DNA of 64,000 nucleotides from Phycisphaeraceae bacterium. Lineage in GTDB: Bacteria > Planctomycetota > Phycisphaerae > Phycisphaerales > Phycisphaeraceae. The DNA is taken from assembly GCA_029260715.1 (NCBI GenBank), contig JAJDCS010000003.1, forward strand, positions 62,001 to 126,000. The letters are read 5' to 3'. The position numbers and the translations under genes are program-made. Shown here one piece after another: positions 51,526 to 59,085 of this stretch (position 1 is its first letter; the number at the start of each line of letters is the position of its first letter). Below the pieces are notes generated by a model. That model saw nothing but the letters and a program-made list of their open reading frames with translations. It made no database searches and was not told where the DNA came from.

Positions 51526-53157
51526 ATGAACTTCCCCGGCCACACCGCCACCCTCATCGTCAAGGGAACGTTCGACCTAGCCCAAGACGCCGCCATGACC
51601 CCCGCCGCCGATCAAGCACCGCCCACAGCCCCCCAGCGATACCCCGACAGCCACGGGCAAAACGCAACCCTCCGTTACGACTTCGACTTCGCGCCGTTCA
51701 AGCCACGGGCCGATGTCATGGTCGTGGGTTCATGCCACGCGCCACACGGCCAGCCCGTCCCCGCCTGCCAGATTAAAGTCGAACTGTCGGGCAAAGCCTC
51801 TGTGGCTTACACACTCGCCGTCGTCGGCGACCGCACCGTCGATCTAACAGATAAGGAACTCACCCCCACACCGCCCAAGCCGTTCACATCCATGCCCCTG
51901 CGATACGAACGCAGCCTAGGCGGCCCCGAACACGCGCAAAACCCCATCGGGTGCGGGCTACTCCCGATCGCCGCGGCGCGACAAGAAAAATGGGCCGTGG
52001 AAAAGGTCCAGGCCTTCCGTAAGAATGTGTGTCAGAAGTCCATAGAGACAGGTGAATCGGGTGCCACTGGCTGCTCGCCAGCCAGTGCGAATACACCGTC
52101 ACGCCCACACTGGCGGACAAGCCGCCAGTGGCACACCGCTTCTCACACACTTTCTAAGCCCGCCGAACAAGGGGCAGCCCTACCCAAAACACAGCACCGA
52201 ACCGTCGCGCTACCCAACATCCTCCCCGCCGACCGCCACTGGCCGACCATGGACGCGCCGCCCGTCGGCTTCGGACCGATCGACCCCACGTGGCCCCTAC
52301 GCAACGACAAAATGGGCACCTGCGACGACGACTGGCTCAAAAACCGCTGCCCGTGGTACCCAAACGACTTCGACTTCTCACACTTCAACGCCGCACCGCC
52401 CCAACTCCAACCCGAAGGCTACATCCAAGGCGACGAAACGCTCACCCTCACAAACCTCCACCCCCAACACCCCAAGCTGCGAACCCGGCTACCCGGCGTG
52501 CGCGTGCGGTGCTTCGTCGTCCCCAAGACGCAGCCCAACAATGCAGACGGCGACGCCGCACCGCAAACTGCCCCCACCCTGCGGGAAGTGCCGATGGTCA
52601 TCGACACCCTCTGGATCGACACCGACGCCCAACAAGCCGTCCTGCTCTGGCGCGGGCACACACCCGTCAGCTCCGAAGAATGCAGCGACATCGAGCGCGT
52701 GTTCGCCCTCTCAGAGCCGCTCGACGCCCCACCCCAATCAATCGACCAGTGTCATCAACAATACGAGCAAGCCTTAACCCAGGCACACACCAAACCCCAG
52801 CCCCAACCCGACCCGCCGCCACAAGAAGAACCGCAACCCGAAACTTTTGGCCCTGAATTAGATGCAAGCCTCCGAGAAGCGATCGAAGCCAAGCTCATTC
52901 AAGAAGGCCACGACGAAGCCACACGCGCCAAAATCCTCGAAATGCTCAACGGCGACCCCGAAGAGATCATGAAGAAACTACAAACCGAGGTCCGCGAAAA
53001 CTACCGCAAAGCGGGCATGGAGCCCACGCTCCTCGTCAACCTGACCCCCGAACAGCAAAAAGAAAAAGACCGCCTCCTAAAGCAGTGGGGCCTCGACCCC
53101 GTCGAAATCGCCCAAGCCGAACAAATGTACCGCGACGGCAAAATCCAACTGCCGTAA
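51526..53157 (+). CDS. DUF2169 type VI secretion accessory protein carrying a MITE insertion
   Basis: 543 residues from the ATG at 51526. DUF2169 proteins load cargo onto VgrG. Seen are ATLIVKGTFDLAQ, LRYERSLGGPEHAQNPIGCG, TVALPNILPADRHWPTMDAP and PVGFGPIDPTWPLR. Residues about 168-209 (52027-52150) are encoded by a repeat element and read as GATGCSPASA...WRTSRQWH, which is not protein-like. The C-terminal 130 residues are a charged helix. The frame upstream of the ATG reads LLNTTKLALASSESR with family-like character, so the true start may be a CTG near 51475, or a frameshift may have occurred near the ATG at 51446. Confidence 0.83.
   Translation: MNFPGHTATLIVKGTFDLAQDAAMTPAADQAPPTAPQRYPDSHGQNATLRYDFDFAPFKPRADVMVVGSCHAPHGQPVPACQIKVELSGKASVAYTLAVVGDRTVDLTDKELTPTPPKPFTSMPLRYERSLGGPEHAQNPIGCGLLPIAAARQEKWAVEKVQAFRKNVCQKSIETGESGATGCSPASANTPSRPHWRTSRQWHTASHTLSKPAEQGAALPKTQHRTVALPNILPADRHWPTMDAPPVGFGPIDPTWPLRNDKMGTCDDDWLKNRCPWYPNDFDFSHFNAAPPQLQPEGYIQGDETLTLTNLHPQHPKLRTRLPGVRVRCFVVPKTQPNNADGDAAPQTAPTLREVPMVIDTLWIDTDAQQAVLLWRGHTPVSSEECSDIERVFALSEPLDAPPQSIDQCHQQYEQALTQAHTKPQPQPDPPPQEEPQPETFGPELDASLREAIEAKLIQEGHDEATRAKILEMLNGDPEEIMKKLQTEVRENYRKAGMEPTLLVNLTPEQQKEKDRLLKQWGLDPVEIAQAEQMYRDGKIQLP
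52027..52150. mobile_element. MITE with GTGTGT.AGAAG ends inside the DUF2169 gene
   Basis: 124 bp. Ends GTGTGTCAGAAG and, complemented, GTGTGTGAGAAG. Two hairpins lie inside, head to head: GTGCCACTGGCTG...CAGCCAGTG, and CACTGGCGG...CCGCCAGTGGCAC. The reading frame stays open through it; the insertion would stay in frame if 2 bp of target were duplicated. Confidence 0.8.
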
Positions 53158-53365
53158 GCGCCTTCTCCCGCTTCATCGCCTCCCCGCGAGTTTCAAATAG
53201 CTCGTGGTGGACGACCCTCCAAGGCCCCTTAAACCGACTGGTATGTTTAGCTGGCCGGGTGATGTCGTCGTTGTGTTCCGCCAGCCGACGGGTCAAGTTA
53301 TTCGTTTGGCCAATATAACGGCGACCCGTGGCTTCGCTCACAATCACGTAAACACAAAACGACAA
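53036..53365 (-). CDS. GIY-YIG domain protein, C-terminus overlapping DUF2169 gene
   Basis: 109 residues. The single GIY-YIG domain is seen as CVYVIVSEATGRRYIGQTNN, LTRRLAEHN, WRVVHHELFETRGEAMKREK. These small UvrC-like proteins cut DNA; this type (YhbQ/URI-like) has no known partner. The usual ending after REKALKSG is replaced by unrelated residues from the 122 bp that overlap the end of the DUF2169 gene on the other strand, so the C-terminus may be artificial. It starts 2 bp before the tRNA-Asn 3' end. Confidence 0.68.
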   Translation of the reverse strand: MSFCVYVIVSEATGRRYIGQTNNLTRRLAEHNDDITRPAKHTSRFKGPWRVVHHELFETRGEAMKREKALTAVGFCRRGTFVRLGRFRRGRGPTALGGGLFLFAVRGSG

Positions 53366-53366
53366 A

Positions 53367-53439
53367 CTCCCCGATCTGGACTCGAACCAGAAACCTAGCG
53401 GTTAACAGCCGCTCGCTCTACCAATTGAGCTATCGGGGA
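53367..53439 (-). tRNA. tRNA-Asn (GTT)
   Basis: 73 nt with all arms paired: acceptor TCCCCGA/TCGGGGA, D arm GCTC/GAGC, anticodon arm AGCGG-CTGTTAA-CCGCT with anticodon GTT, T arm TCTGG-TTCGAGT-CCAGA, discriminator G. CCA is not encoded. Confidence 0.97.
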
Positions 53440-53616
53440 CCGTGGCGTCAATCTTACTGTCGAGATTGGAGGAGGCAACCGCCCCCCGCCTCCCGCCTCC
53501 CGCCGCCGCGGCCTTGTCGCACCACCCCCCAGCCGCGCCCTTGCCCACACCATCGGTTGCATTCACAGCCGGGCTTGCTAATCTAATGGGTCTGCAACTT
53601 ATTTGGGGCACTGACT

Positions 53617-53937
53617 ATGTACGCGATTATCGAAGACAGCGGCACGCAAATCAAGGTTTCACAAGGCGATGTGGTTAAAGTCGCAATCCGCGACCTGCCC
53701 GCCGACGCCGCAACCGTCACCTTCGACCGCGTCCTGTTCGTCTCCGACCCCGAAGCCGGCAAGGTGAAAATCGGCAAACCCCTCGTGCCGTCCGCGTCCG
53801 TCACCGCCGACGTACTAGCCGAAGAGAAAACACCACGCGTCGACGTCGTCAAATTCAAGCGACGCAAAACATACACCCGCCGCAAGGGGCACCGCCAGGA
53901 CTACCTCAAAGTCAAGATCACCGAAATCAAGTCTTGA
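53617..53937 (+). CDS. rplU: 50S ribosomal protein L21
   Basis: 106 residues, normal size. L21 binds 23S rRNA. The start MYAIIEDSGTQIKVSQGDVV and the basic block VKFKRRKTYTRRKGHRQDYL followed by KVKI are the family hallmarks. It is usually followed by rpmA and often obg, but here the next gene is an oppositely oriented yjbQ, so the operon is broken. No rpmA was found in the window. Confidence 0.96.
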   Translation: MYAIIEDSGTQIKVSQGDVVKVAIRDLPADAATVTFDRVLFVSDPEAGKVKIGKPLVPSASVTADVLAEEKTPRVDVVKFKRRKTYTRRKGHRQDYLKVKITEIKS

Positions 53938-53986
53938 CAGCTCGCGCGACAACGGCGATACCGCCCGCCCCTCTGCTTATTAATTT

Positions 53987-54406
53987 CTACTCCCCGATTA
54001 TCTTCACCAACACGCGCTTCTTCCTCCGCCCGTCAAACTCCGCGTAATAAACCTGCTCCCAAGGCCCAAAGTCCAGCTCGCCGTCCGTGATCGCCACCAC
54101 CACCTCCCTGCCCATGATCTGCCGCTTCAGGTGCGCGTCGCCGTTGTCCTCGCCCGTGCGGTTGTGCCGGTAGTGCGACACAGGCTCGTGCGGCGCCAGC
54201 TTCTCCAGCCAATCGTCGTAATCCTCGATCAACCCCTGCTCCGCGTCGTTAATGTAAACGCTCGCCGTGATGTGCATCGCGTTCACCAGGCACAGCCCGT
54301 TCCGCACACCGCTCTTACGCACAAGCCCCTCGACCTGCTCGGTGATATTAACGTAGTCACGCCGGTGCGGCGTCTTAAACCAAAGCTCTTCACGCAGGTG
54401 TTTCAT
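53987..54406 (-). CDS. yjbQ: YjbQ family protein (UPF0047)
   Basis: 139 residues, normal size. The signatures are [20 protein letters not shown] and [20 protein letters not shown], with His and Asp/Glu residues that could bind metal. YjbQ has weak thiamine-phosphate synthase activity; its real role is unknown. It ends near rplU on the other strand. Confidence 0.93.
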   Translation of the reverse strand: MKHLREELWFKTPHRRDYVNITEQVEGLVRKSGVRNGLCLVNAMHITASVYINDAEQGLIEDYDDWLEKLAPHEPVSHYRHNRTGEDNGDAHLKRQIMGREVVVAITDGELDFGPWEQVYYAEFDGRRKKRVLVKIIGE

Positions 54407-54450
54407 AACGCGTTGTCCTGGTAGAGGGTCCGTTTGAATCCAAGCGTTAC

Positions 54451-54492
54451 CACGACGAGCCGTCCGCCTCAGGCGGATCAGGGAGCGGTCTC
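54451..54492. repeat. GAGCCG...GAGCGGTC repeat, GCCTCAGGC variant
   Basis: CACGACGAGCCG, TCCGCCTCAGGCGGA, TCAGGGAGCGGTC. Its extended flank TTTGAATCCAAGCGTTACCA recurs inverted at about 60930. Confidence 0.75.
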
Positions 54493-54724
54493 CGGGCGAT
54501 CAGCACAATAGATCAACATACACTCAACGTTCGTGCAGGACCGTGCATAATCTCCGTCAGGCAGCGGCCACTTCCGCGATTAAAATATATCTCACAACGG
54601 CAAGCCTTTCTGAGATATTCAAACTGACCCACTACCGTTGTCCTGTATCAGGCGTGAAGGTCATTTAAGCGACCGCCCGCTGTGGTATGATAAACCATCC
54701 GCTCTTTTTTTCCGGGGCCCCACC
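54493..54724. other. Intergenic region without recognised gene
   Basis: About 230 bp before the EEP hydrolase. A six-T run ends near 54710. TTCAAACTGACCCACT at about 54618 recurs at 60943, so part of it belongs to a larger repeat. Confidence 0.4.
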
Positions 54725-55678
54725 ATGCACTACGGCCGCGTCAGCAGAGAAATCGCCAGGGGGCTAAAGGTCCTGCGCAAACGCATCGACGACGCGGCCA
54801 TACCACCGTCAAAGCTCGATGAATCCATCAACGTAGCCACCTGGAACATCCGCGAATTCGGCCGACGACGACGACGCAAAGCAGCACTCCACTACATCGC
54901 CGAAATCCTAGGCCAGTTCGACCTCATCGCCGTCACCGAAGTCCGCGACAACCTCACCGAGCTGCGCAAAGTCCTCGACTACCTAGGCCCATACTGGCGA
55001 GCCGTCTACTCAGACTTCAACACCGACCCCGCGGGCAACCGCGAACGCATCGCATACATCTACGACAAACGCGCCGTCGCCTTCACCGGCCTCGCCGCCG
55101 AGGCAGACCCGCCTCGAAAAAGAAACAAGACACTCGGCGAGTACCTCCCCGCAATCACATGGTGGCGTAGCCCCTACATCGTCTCATTCCGAGCAGGCAA
55201 CTTCGACTTCATACTCGTCACCGCACACATCCGCTGGGACACCACCGGCGGCCCCGCCAGCCGCGCACGAGCACTCAAAACACTCGCCACATGGATCGAC
55301 CTACGCCGACGCGAGAAACACGTCGCCGACAAAGACATCATCGTCATGGGAGACTTCAACATCCCCAAGACCAACGACGCGCTGTTCAAAGCCGTCACCA
55401 GCGCAGGCCTGCGCGTCCCCGCACCACTACGCGACATCCACACCAACCTCGCCAAGAACAAACGATACGACCAGATCCTCCACTTCCCCACATACACCAA
55501 GTCCTTCACCAACCACGGCGGCGTGCTCGACTTCTACCGCAACAACCACAAACCGCTCTTCCGCGACCTCGACAAAACAGCCTTCACCTACCAAATGTCA
55601 GACCACCTCCCCCTCTGGGTCCAGATCAACACCGACACCGCCAGCGAAAAGCTCGACCAGATCTTGAACCGCGGTTGA
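54725..55678 (+). CDS. Endonuclease/exonuclease/phosphatase family protein
   Basis: 317 residues. The EEP fold uses a divalent metal to cut phosphodiesters; the substrate is unknown. Catalytic motifs in order: ATWNIREFG (Asn), IAVTEVRDN (Glu), VTAHIRWD, VMGDFNIPKTND (Asp/Asn) and MSDHLPLWVQIN (Asp-His). The N-terminus is basic, without signal peptide. The ATG at 54725 comes after GGGGCCCC with no clear ribosome site; an earlier in-frame ATG at 54638 runs through DNA without conserved features. Confidence 0.87.
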   Translation: MHYGRVSREIARGLKVLRKRIDDAAIPPSKLDESINVATWNIREFGRRRRRKAALHYIAEILGQFDLIAVTEVRDNLTELRKVLDYLGPYWRAVYSDFNTDPAGNRERIAYIYDKRAVAFTGLAAEADPPRKRNKTLGEYLPAITWWRSPYIVSFRAGNFDFILVTAHIRWDTTGGPASRARALKTLATWIDLRRREKHVADKDIIVMGDFNIPKTNDALFKAVTSAGLRVPAPLRDIHTNLAKNKRYDQILHFPTYTKSFTNHGGVLDFYRNNHKPLFRDLDKTAFTYQMSDHLPLWVQINTDTASEKLDQILNRG

Positions 55679-55739
55679 TCCCTTCGTTTAGCCCACCACA
55701 TATTTTGCGACAGTGTGTCACGCGTCGGGTGCGCGCTTT

Positions 55740-55770
55740 GGGTGCCACGACACAGTCTTCTGTGTCGTGC
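55740..55770. repeat. GGGTGCCAC hairpin, GACACAG stem
   Basis: GGGTGCCACGACACAG, TCTT, CTGTGTCGTG; paired throughout, with a GC pair where TACACAG copies have TA. Confidence 0.8.
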
Positions 55771-55905
55771 GAGTTGGATAGCACCCCCGTATACCGCGCC
55801 GCCTTCATTTCCCAACAAGATGACCGGATTGACACAACTCACCGCCACACCTGTCACGACCCCTATTCCCCCCATTTTGTCATGCGTGACGCGATGCCGA
55901 ATTCC

Positions 55906-55933
55906 GGGTGCCACTACACAGTCCACTGTGTAG
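55906..55933. repeat. GGGTGCCAC hairpin, TACACAG stem
   Basis: GGGTGCCACTACACAG, TCCA, CTGTGTAGT. It is directly followed by MITE copy B, whose left end it has replaced. Confidence 0.75.
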
Positions 55934-55948
55934 TCCGATTTGGATAGG

Positions 55949-56044
55949 CCGGGTGGCACGGCTTGCTTGCAAGCCGTGAAATGCGATTTCGGCACAACAC
56001 CTATCACCGAATACGCTGGCTGATAATGACACCGGTTGCTCTAA
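55949..56044 (+). mobile_element. MITE, TAGAGC-type ends, GGCTTGC core (copy B, left end lost)
   Basis: The core GGGTGGCACGGCTTGC/GCAAGCCGTG and right part GATAATGACACCGGTTGCTC are as in copy A. Confidence 0.75.
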
Positions 56045-56052
56045 ATATGGGC

Positions 56053-56156
56053 TAGAGCGTTCTCAATCCGTTTGTAGCGTCCAATACGAGCCCCGACCGT
56101 CAGGGAGGGGATTTCCTTCTTGTTTTATGCAATACCCTTGAACTCGGAACGCTCTA
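56053..56156. mobile_element. MITE with TAGAGCGTTC ends and a GACCG-type core
   Basis: 104 bp. Left TAGAGCGTTCTCAATCCG; right end complemented TAGAGCGTTCCGAGTTC. The core GAGCCCCGACCGTCAGGGAG is that of the GAGCCG repeats, so this copy joins a TAGAGC-type end with the core normally seen in ATACGGAT-type elements. Confidence 0.65.
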
Positions 56157-56294
56157 AATCTCCCCAAAAAAGTCTTGGCTTAACCGCTCGACACCGGTAC
56201 AATAAAAATAGCAGTCATTTTCACGTATTTGGCCCATTCAGGGCACGCGGTTTTTGCGGTTCCCCTTTTTCACTTCTACTCGAAAGGAGCGGTC

Positions 56295-57605
56295 ATGAAC
56301 TGGTTTCACAAAACAACATTGGCATTGGCATCCGCAGCGGCACTAGGCCTGGGGACGCACGCACAAGCGGACACAACCGTCGGCGGCATCATCAACACCG
56401 ACACCCACTGGATGACCGGCAACGGCCCGTTCATTGTCGACCAGAGCATTTTGGTGACGAACAACGCGACGCTGACCATTGATCCGGGCGTGGAGGTACG
56501 GATCAAGCCGGACCGGGGGATACTCGTGAACTCGGGGCAGCTCATCGCCCGCGGCACTGAGATGGACAAGATCACTTTTACGGCTGACGTGCCGGACTTG
56601 AGCATAATCACGGAGGATCAGCGTTGGGGTTTCATCGGGTTTAGTGACGGAGCGGTTGACGCGACATTCGACGCGGGCGGCAACTACCTGAACGGTTCGA
56701 TTATTGAACACGCGATTGTGGAGGGGGCCGGCGGTGTGAGCGGCGGCGCGATCAATACTATGTTAGCTTCGCCTTTTATTAGTCATTCATTGATCCAAAA
56801 AAACAGTCGGCAGGGGATCAATATTGATGGGTCTGTTGGTATGAGAATCATCGGCAACACGATTGCCGAGAATGATCGAGGGATCGTATTAGATCGGGGC
56901 GATTCAGGTGGCTTCCCCACCAATATCCTCATCCTCAACAACACGGTTCAGGCAAACAGAGACGGGATATTGGTAGACCAAACAGTGGATGTAGAACTTG
57001 CTCAGAATAACGTCACCGGAAATCTAAGCAACGGCATAATGATCGACAGCACAAGCGGCGCTCTTGTAACCGAGAACACCGTCAGCGGCAATCGAGTCGG
57101 CATGGAAATCGGCAATTCGCTCGACGTGGCGCTCACGAGAAATACCGTCACGGGAAACACAAGCGGGTCACCGGATGCCGTCGCGGGTATACAGATAGCC
57201 CCGGCTTCATCTGGCAACTCCGTCACGCTTAACGGCGACATTATTGCAAACAATGACGGCACCGGCCTTGGTGTGTTCGCAATAGAGAGCGTGGAGTCGT
57301 TGATCCTTAGCCTTGACCCGGATCACCCAACGCAGATCTTCGGGAACACGGGGTTTCAGCTCCGAAACGGCTCGTCATTTACGGGCGCTTCGCTGAGCGA
57401 TTCCGGGAACGTGGACGCGCGCAACGTGTTCTGGGGCACGACGGATATCGGCAACATTGAAGACGGCATTTTCGATTTTTTCGACGACATCAGCCGTGGC
57501 ATCGTCTTCTTCGACCCTGTCGCCGTGCCCGAACCCGCCGCCGCCGCCCTGCTGGGCGTAGGCGCCCTGCTGTGCCTGACCCGCCGACGCAACACCCGCG
57601 CGTAA
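56295..57605 (+). CDS. PEP-CTERM protein with right-handed beta-helix
   Basis: 436 residues. After a signal peptide (LALASAAALGLGTHAQA) comes a long parallel beta-helix: SLIQKNSRQGINIDGSVGMR, TIAENDRGIVLDR, NTVQANRDGILVDQTVDVEL, NVTGNLSNGIMIDSTSGALV, NTVSGNRVGMEIGNSLDVAL, each about 22 residues per turn. The tail is VAVPEPAAAALLGVGALLCL then TRRRNTRA, a PEP-CTERM anchor. AAGGAGC lies before the ATG. Unlike its neighbours it is G-rich on the + strand, suggesting different origin. A 31-bp copy of its leader and first codons lies downstream at 57680. Confidence 0.9.
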   Translation: MNWFHKTTLALASAAALGLGTHAQADTTVGGIINTDTHWMTGNGPFIVDQSILVTNNATLTIDPGVEVRIKPDRGILVNSGQLIARGTEMDKITFTADVPDLSIITEDQRWGFIGFSDGAVDATFDAGGNYLNGSIIEHAIVEGAGGVSGGAINTMLASPFISHSLIQKNSRQGINIDGSVGMRIIGNTIAENDRGIVLDRGDSGGFPTNILILNNTVQANRDGILVDQTVDVELAQNNVTGNLSNGIMIDSTSGALVTENTVSGNRVGMEIGNSLDVALTRNTVTGNTSGSPDAVAGIQIAPASSGNSVTLNGDIIANNDGTGLGVFAIESVESLILSLDPDHPTQIFGNTGFQLRNGSSFTGASLSDSGNVDARNVFWGTTDIGNIEDGIFDFFDDISRGIVFFDPVAVPEPAAAALLGVGALLCLTRRRNTRA

Positions 57606-57679
57606 CCGCACAGCCGGGGGTATTTATAACTCGTGGCTAAGCCAGCTTGGGCCGGTGGTTGTTTGCTTTTTTCTCACCC

Positions 57680-57745
57680 CTACTCGAAAGGAGCGGTTAT
57701 GAATTGGTTTGGCTGGGTGCCACTACACAGTCCGCTGTGTAGTGC
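57680..57745 (+). pseudogene. Duplicated leader of the beta-helix gene, cut by a hairpin element
   Basis: Bases 57680-57710 match 56276-56306 with two differences and include the AAGGAGC ribosome site and codons M-N-W-F. The frame then enters GGGTGCCACTACACAG (57715-57745), a hairpin repeat. The gene body that once followed is missing. An open frame continues to 57863, but it translates repeats. Confidence 0.6.
57715..57745. repeat. GGGTGCCAC hairpin, TACACAG stem
   Basis: GGGTGCCACTACACAG, TCCG, CTGTGTAGTG. Confidence 0.8.
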
Positions 57746-57780
57746 GATTTGGATAGCACCTCCGAATGCTGTGCCGGCAC

Positions 57781-57814
57781 GGGTGCCACACTTTGACCCG
57801 CAGGGCAAAGTGTG
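57781..57814. repeat. GGGTGCCAC hairpin, ACTTTG stem
   Basis: GGGTGCCACACTTTG, ACCCGCAGGGC, AAAGTGTG-type arms with an inner CCC/GGG stem: the only copy with this stem. Confidence 0.75.
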
Positions 57815-57866
57815 TTTTCACGTTTGGTGCACGGGTACCACACGCCCGCTGTGTAGCGCCTGACCT

Positions 57867-58679
57867 TCACAACACGTACTTCACGTACGACCCGACGCGC
57901 TCAAACCCAAGGCCCTCGTAAAACCCGATCGACGGGCACCCCTCCACACGCATCAGCAGCACCTGCCCCATCAACGCTCGGGCGCAGTGGTCGAGTGTGT
58001 GCGTCATCAGCGTCGGCCCCACGCCCTGGCCCCGGCCGCTCAAACCCGTGTACGCCGGGTAGACCACACCCATCTGCCCCAGCGTCGTCACACCCGCCAC
58101 CCCCACAGGCCCACCGTCCAGGCGACCCAAGAACAACTCCAAGCGAGGCTCGTCCAGTTGATCCACCATCGACTGGGCCATATCCGCCGCGACCCCCCCT
58201 TCAGCCCCGTACTCGTCACGCGCCATGCCCGCGAACAACGCGCCAACCTCCTTATAAGACGCACGCGCCGGGATCACCTGAACCGATTCATTAACTTTCT
58301 TAGACGGCCTGTGGCGCTTGAGCAGGTACACATGACAAGTCACCGCCCGGTACCCCGCCCCCGTCGCCGCCTCCGCCAAGCCGGGCTGCCAATCACCACC
58401 CGCCGCGTCGAGGCTGCAACACGCCACGCCCATCGTCGCGTAGTGCGACCGGACCTCGTCCAACACACCCTGGGCATCCATCTCATCGGAAGTGCGCAAG
58501 TCAGCGGCAAAGTTCTCCCAAACCACCCCCGCCCGCTCAGGGTTCACAAACACCGTCGCGCCCCCTAGTGACGACTCCTGAGCCGACACCCGAGCCAATA
58601 TCGCTTCCACACGCTTCACCGCGCGCACCAGCGCTTCGGTCGTAGGCTCATAGCTCTCCGGCGCAACGGGCAGTTCCAT
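57867..58679 (-). CDS. GNAT-family N-acetyltransferase
   Basis: 270 residues. The C-terminal half is the GNAT domain: GVVYPAYTGLSGRGQGVGPT (the R/QxxGxG/A acetyl-CoA loop) followed by LLMRVEGCPSIGFYEGLGFE, the final strand typical of the fold. The N-terminal half (about 1-110) may be a degenerate second GNAT unit. Substrate unknown. The upstream region is the C-rich/AT-rich stretch at 58680-59085, so its promoter lies there. Confidence 0.82.
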   Translation of the reverse strand: MELPVAPESYEPTTEALVRAVKRVEAILARVSAQESSLGGATVFVNPERAGVVWENFAADLRTSDEMDAQGVLDEVRSHYATMGVACCSLDAAGGDWQPGLAEAATGAGYRAVTCHVYLLKRHRPSKKVNESVQVIPARASYKEVGALFAGMARDEYGAEGGVAADMAQSMVDQLDEPRLELFLGRLDGGPVGVAGVTTLGQMGVVYPAYTGLSGRGQGVGPTLMTHTLDHCARALMGQVLLMRVEGCPSIGFYEGLGFERVGSYVKYVL

Positions 58680-59013
58680 AACAATGACTCACATCAGGGT
58701 CGCTACTGGTACCTCCGCCACTATAGCGAAGCCCGCCCCCGCCTACCCCACAAACCATGATGCACCCTATCCATGACAAACACGAAGCGATCAAAAAACC
58801 CCACCCCAGCACCCCCATGCGCAACAGGCTCAGCTACCTTAGCCGCAACCCACCCCCTTTTTCCCACCACAAACCCTCGCCGCCCGCCATACGTCCCGAT
58901 TGACCATACCCCAACGAACCCCCTCTGTACGCCCACGTTTACCTCATAAGCCAGCCCAACAACATAACCGCAACAGGCATAAACTAAAATACAAATACAA
59001 CTTACAGCTTCTA

Positions 59014-59041
59014 TTGACAAATCAAAAAAAACTGAGATAAT
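59014..59041 (+). promoter_or_regulatory. Promoter of the TetR-family regulator gene
   Basis: TTGACA at 59014, a 16-base spacer, GATAAT at 59036-59041, with TG two bases before it (extended -10). It lies 45 bp before the ATG. Confidence 0.7.
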
Positions 59042-59054
59042 CAGATTTAAAGAA

Positions 59055-59074
59055 GTAAGTATATATTTACTTAC
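59055..59074. promoter_or_regulatory. Palindromic operator, likely for TetR autoregulation
   Basis: GTAAGTA, TATATT, TACTTAC: perfect 7-bp arms. It overlaps the expected transcription start, 14 bp downstream of the -10 box, so binding would block transcription. Confidence 0.6.
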
Positions 59075-59085
59075 CAAAAACACCT

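Larger units (their letters stand above)
58680..59085. other. Intergenic region at the GC-skew switch; candidate replication origin
   Basis: 406 bp. The left 290 bp are strongly C-rich (the row 58741-58800 has 22 C and 7 G); the right 110 bp are AT-rich (58980-59080), and G-rich coding DNA follows (59101-59160 has 30 G and 12 C). An AT-rich unwinding-like segment at a change from C- to G-excess is what an origin would show. No cluster of DnaA boxes could be seen; the closest sites have several mismatches. Confidence 0.3.

Noticed and set aside
57633-57863. 76-codon + strand frame after the beta-helix gene
   Set aside because: Only the first codons derive from a gene leader; the rest translates hairpin repeats.
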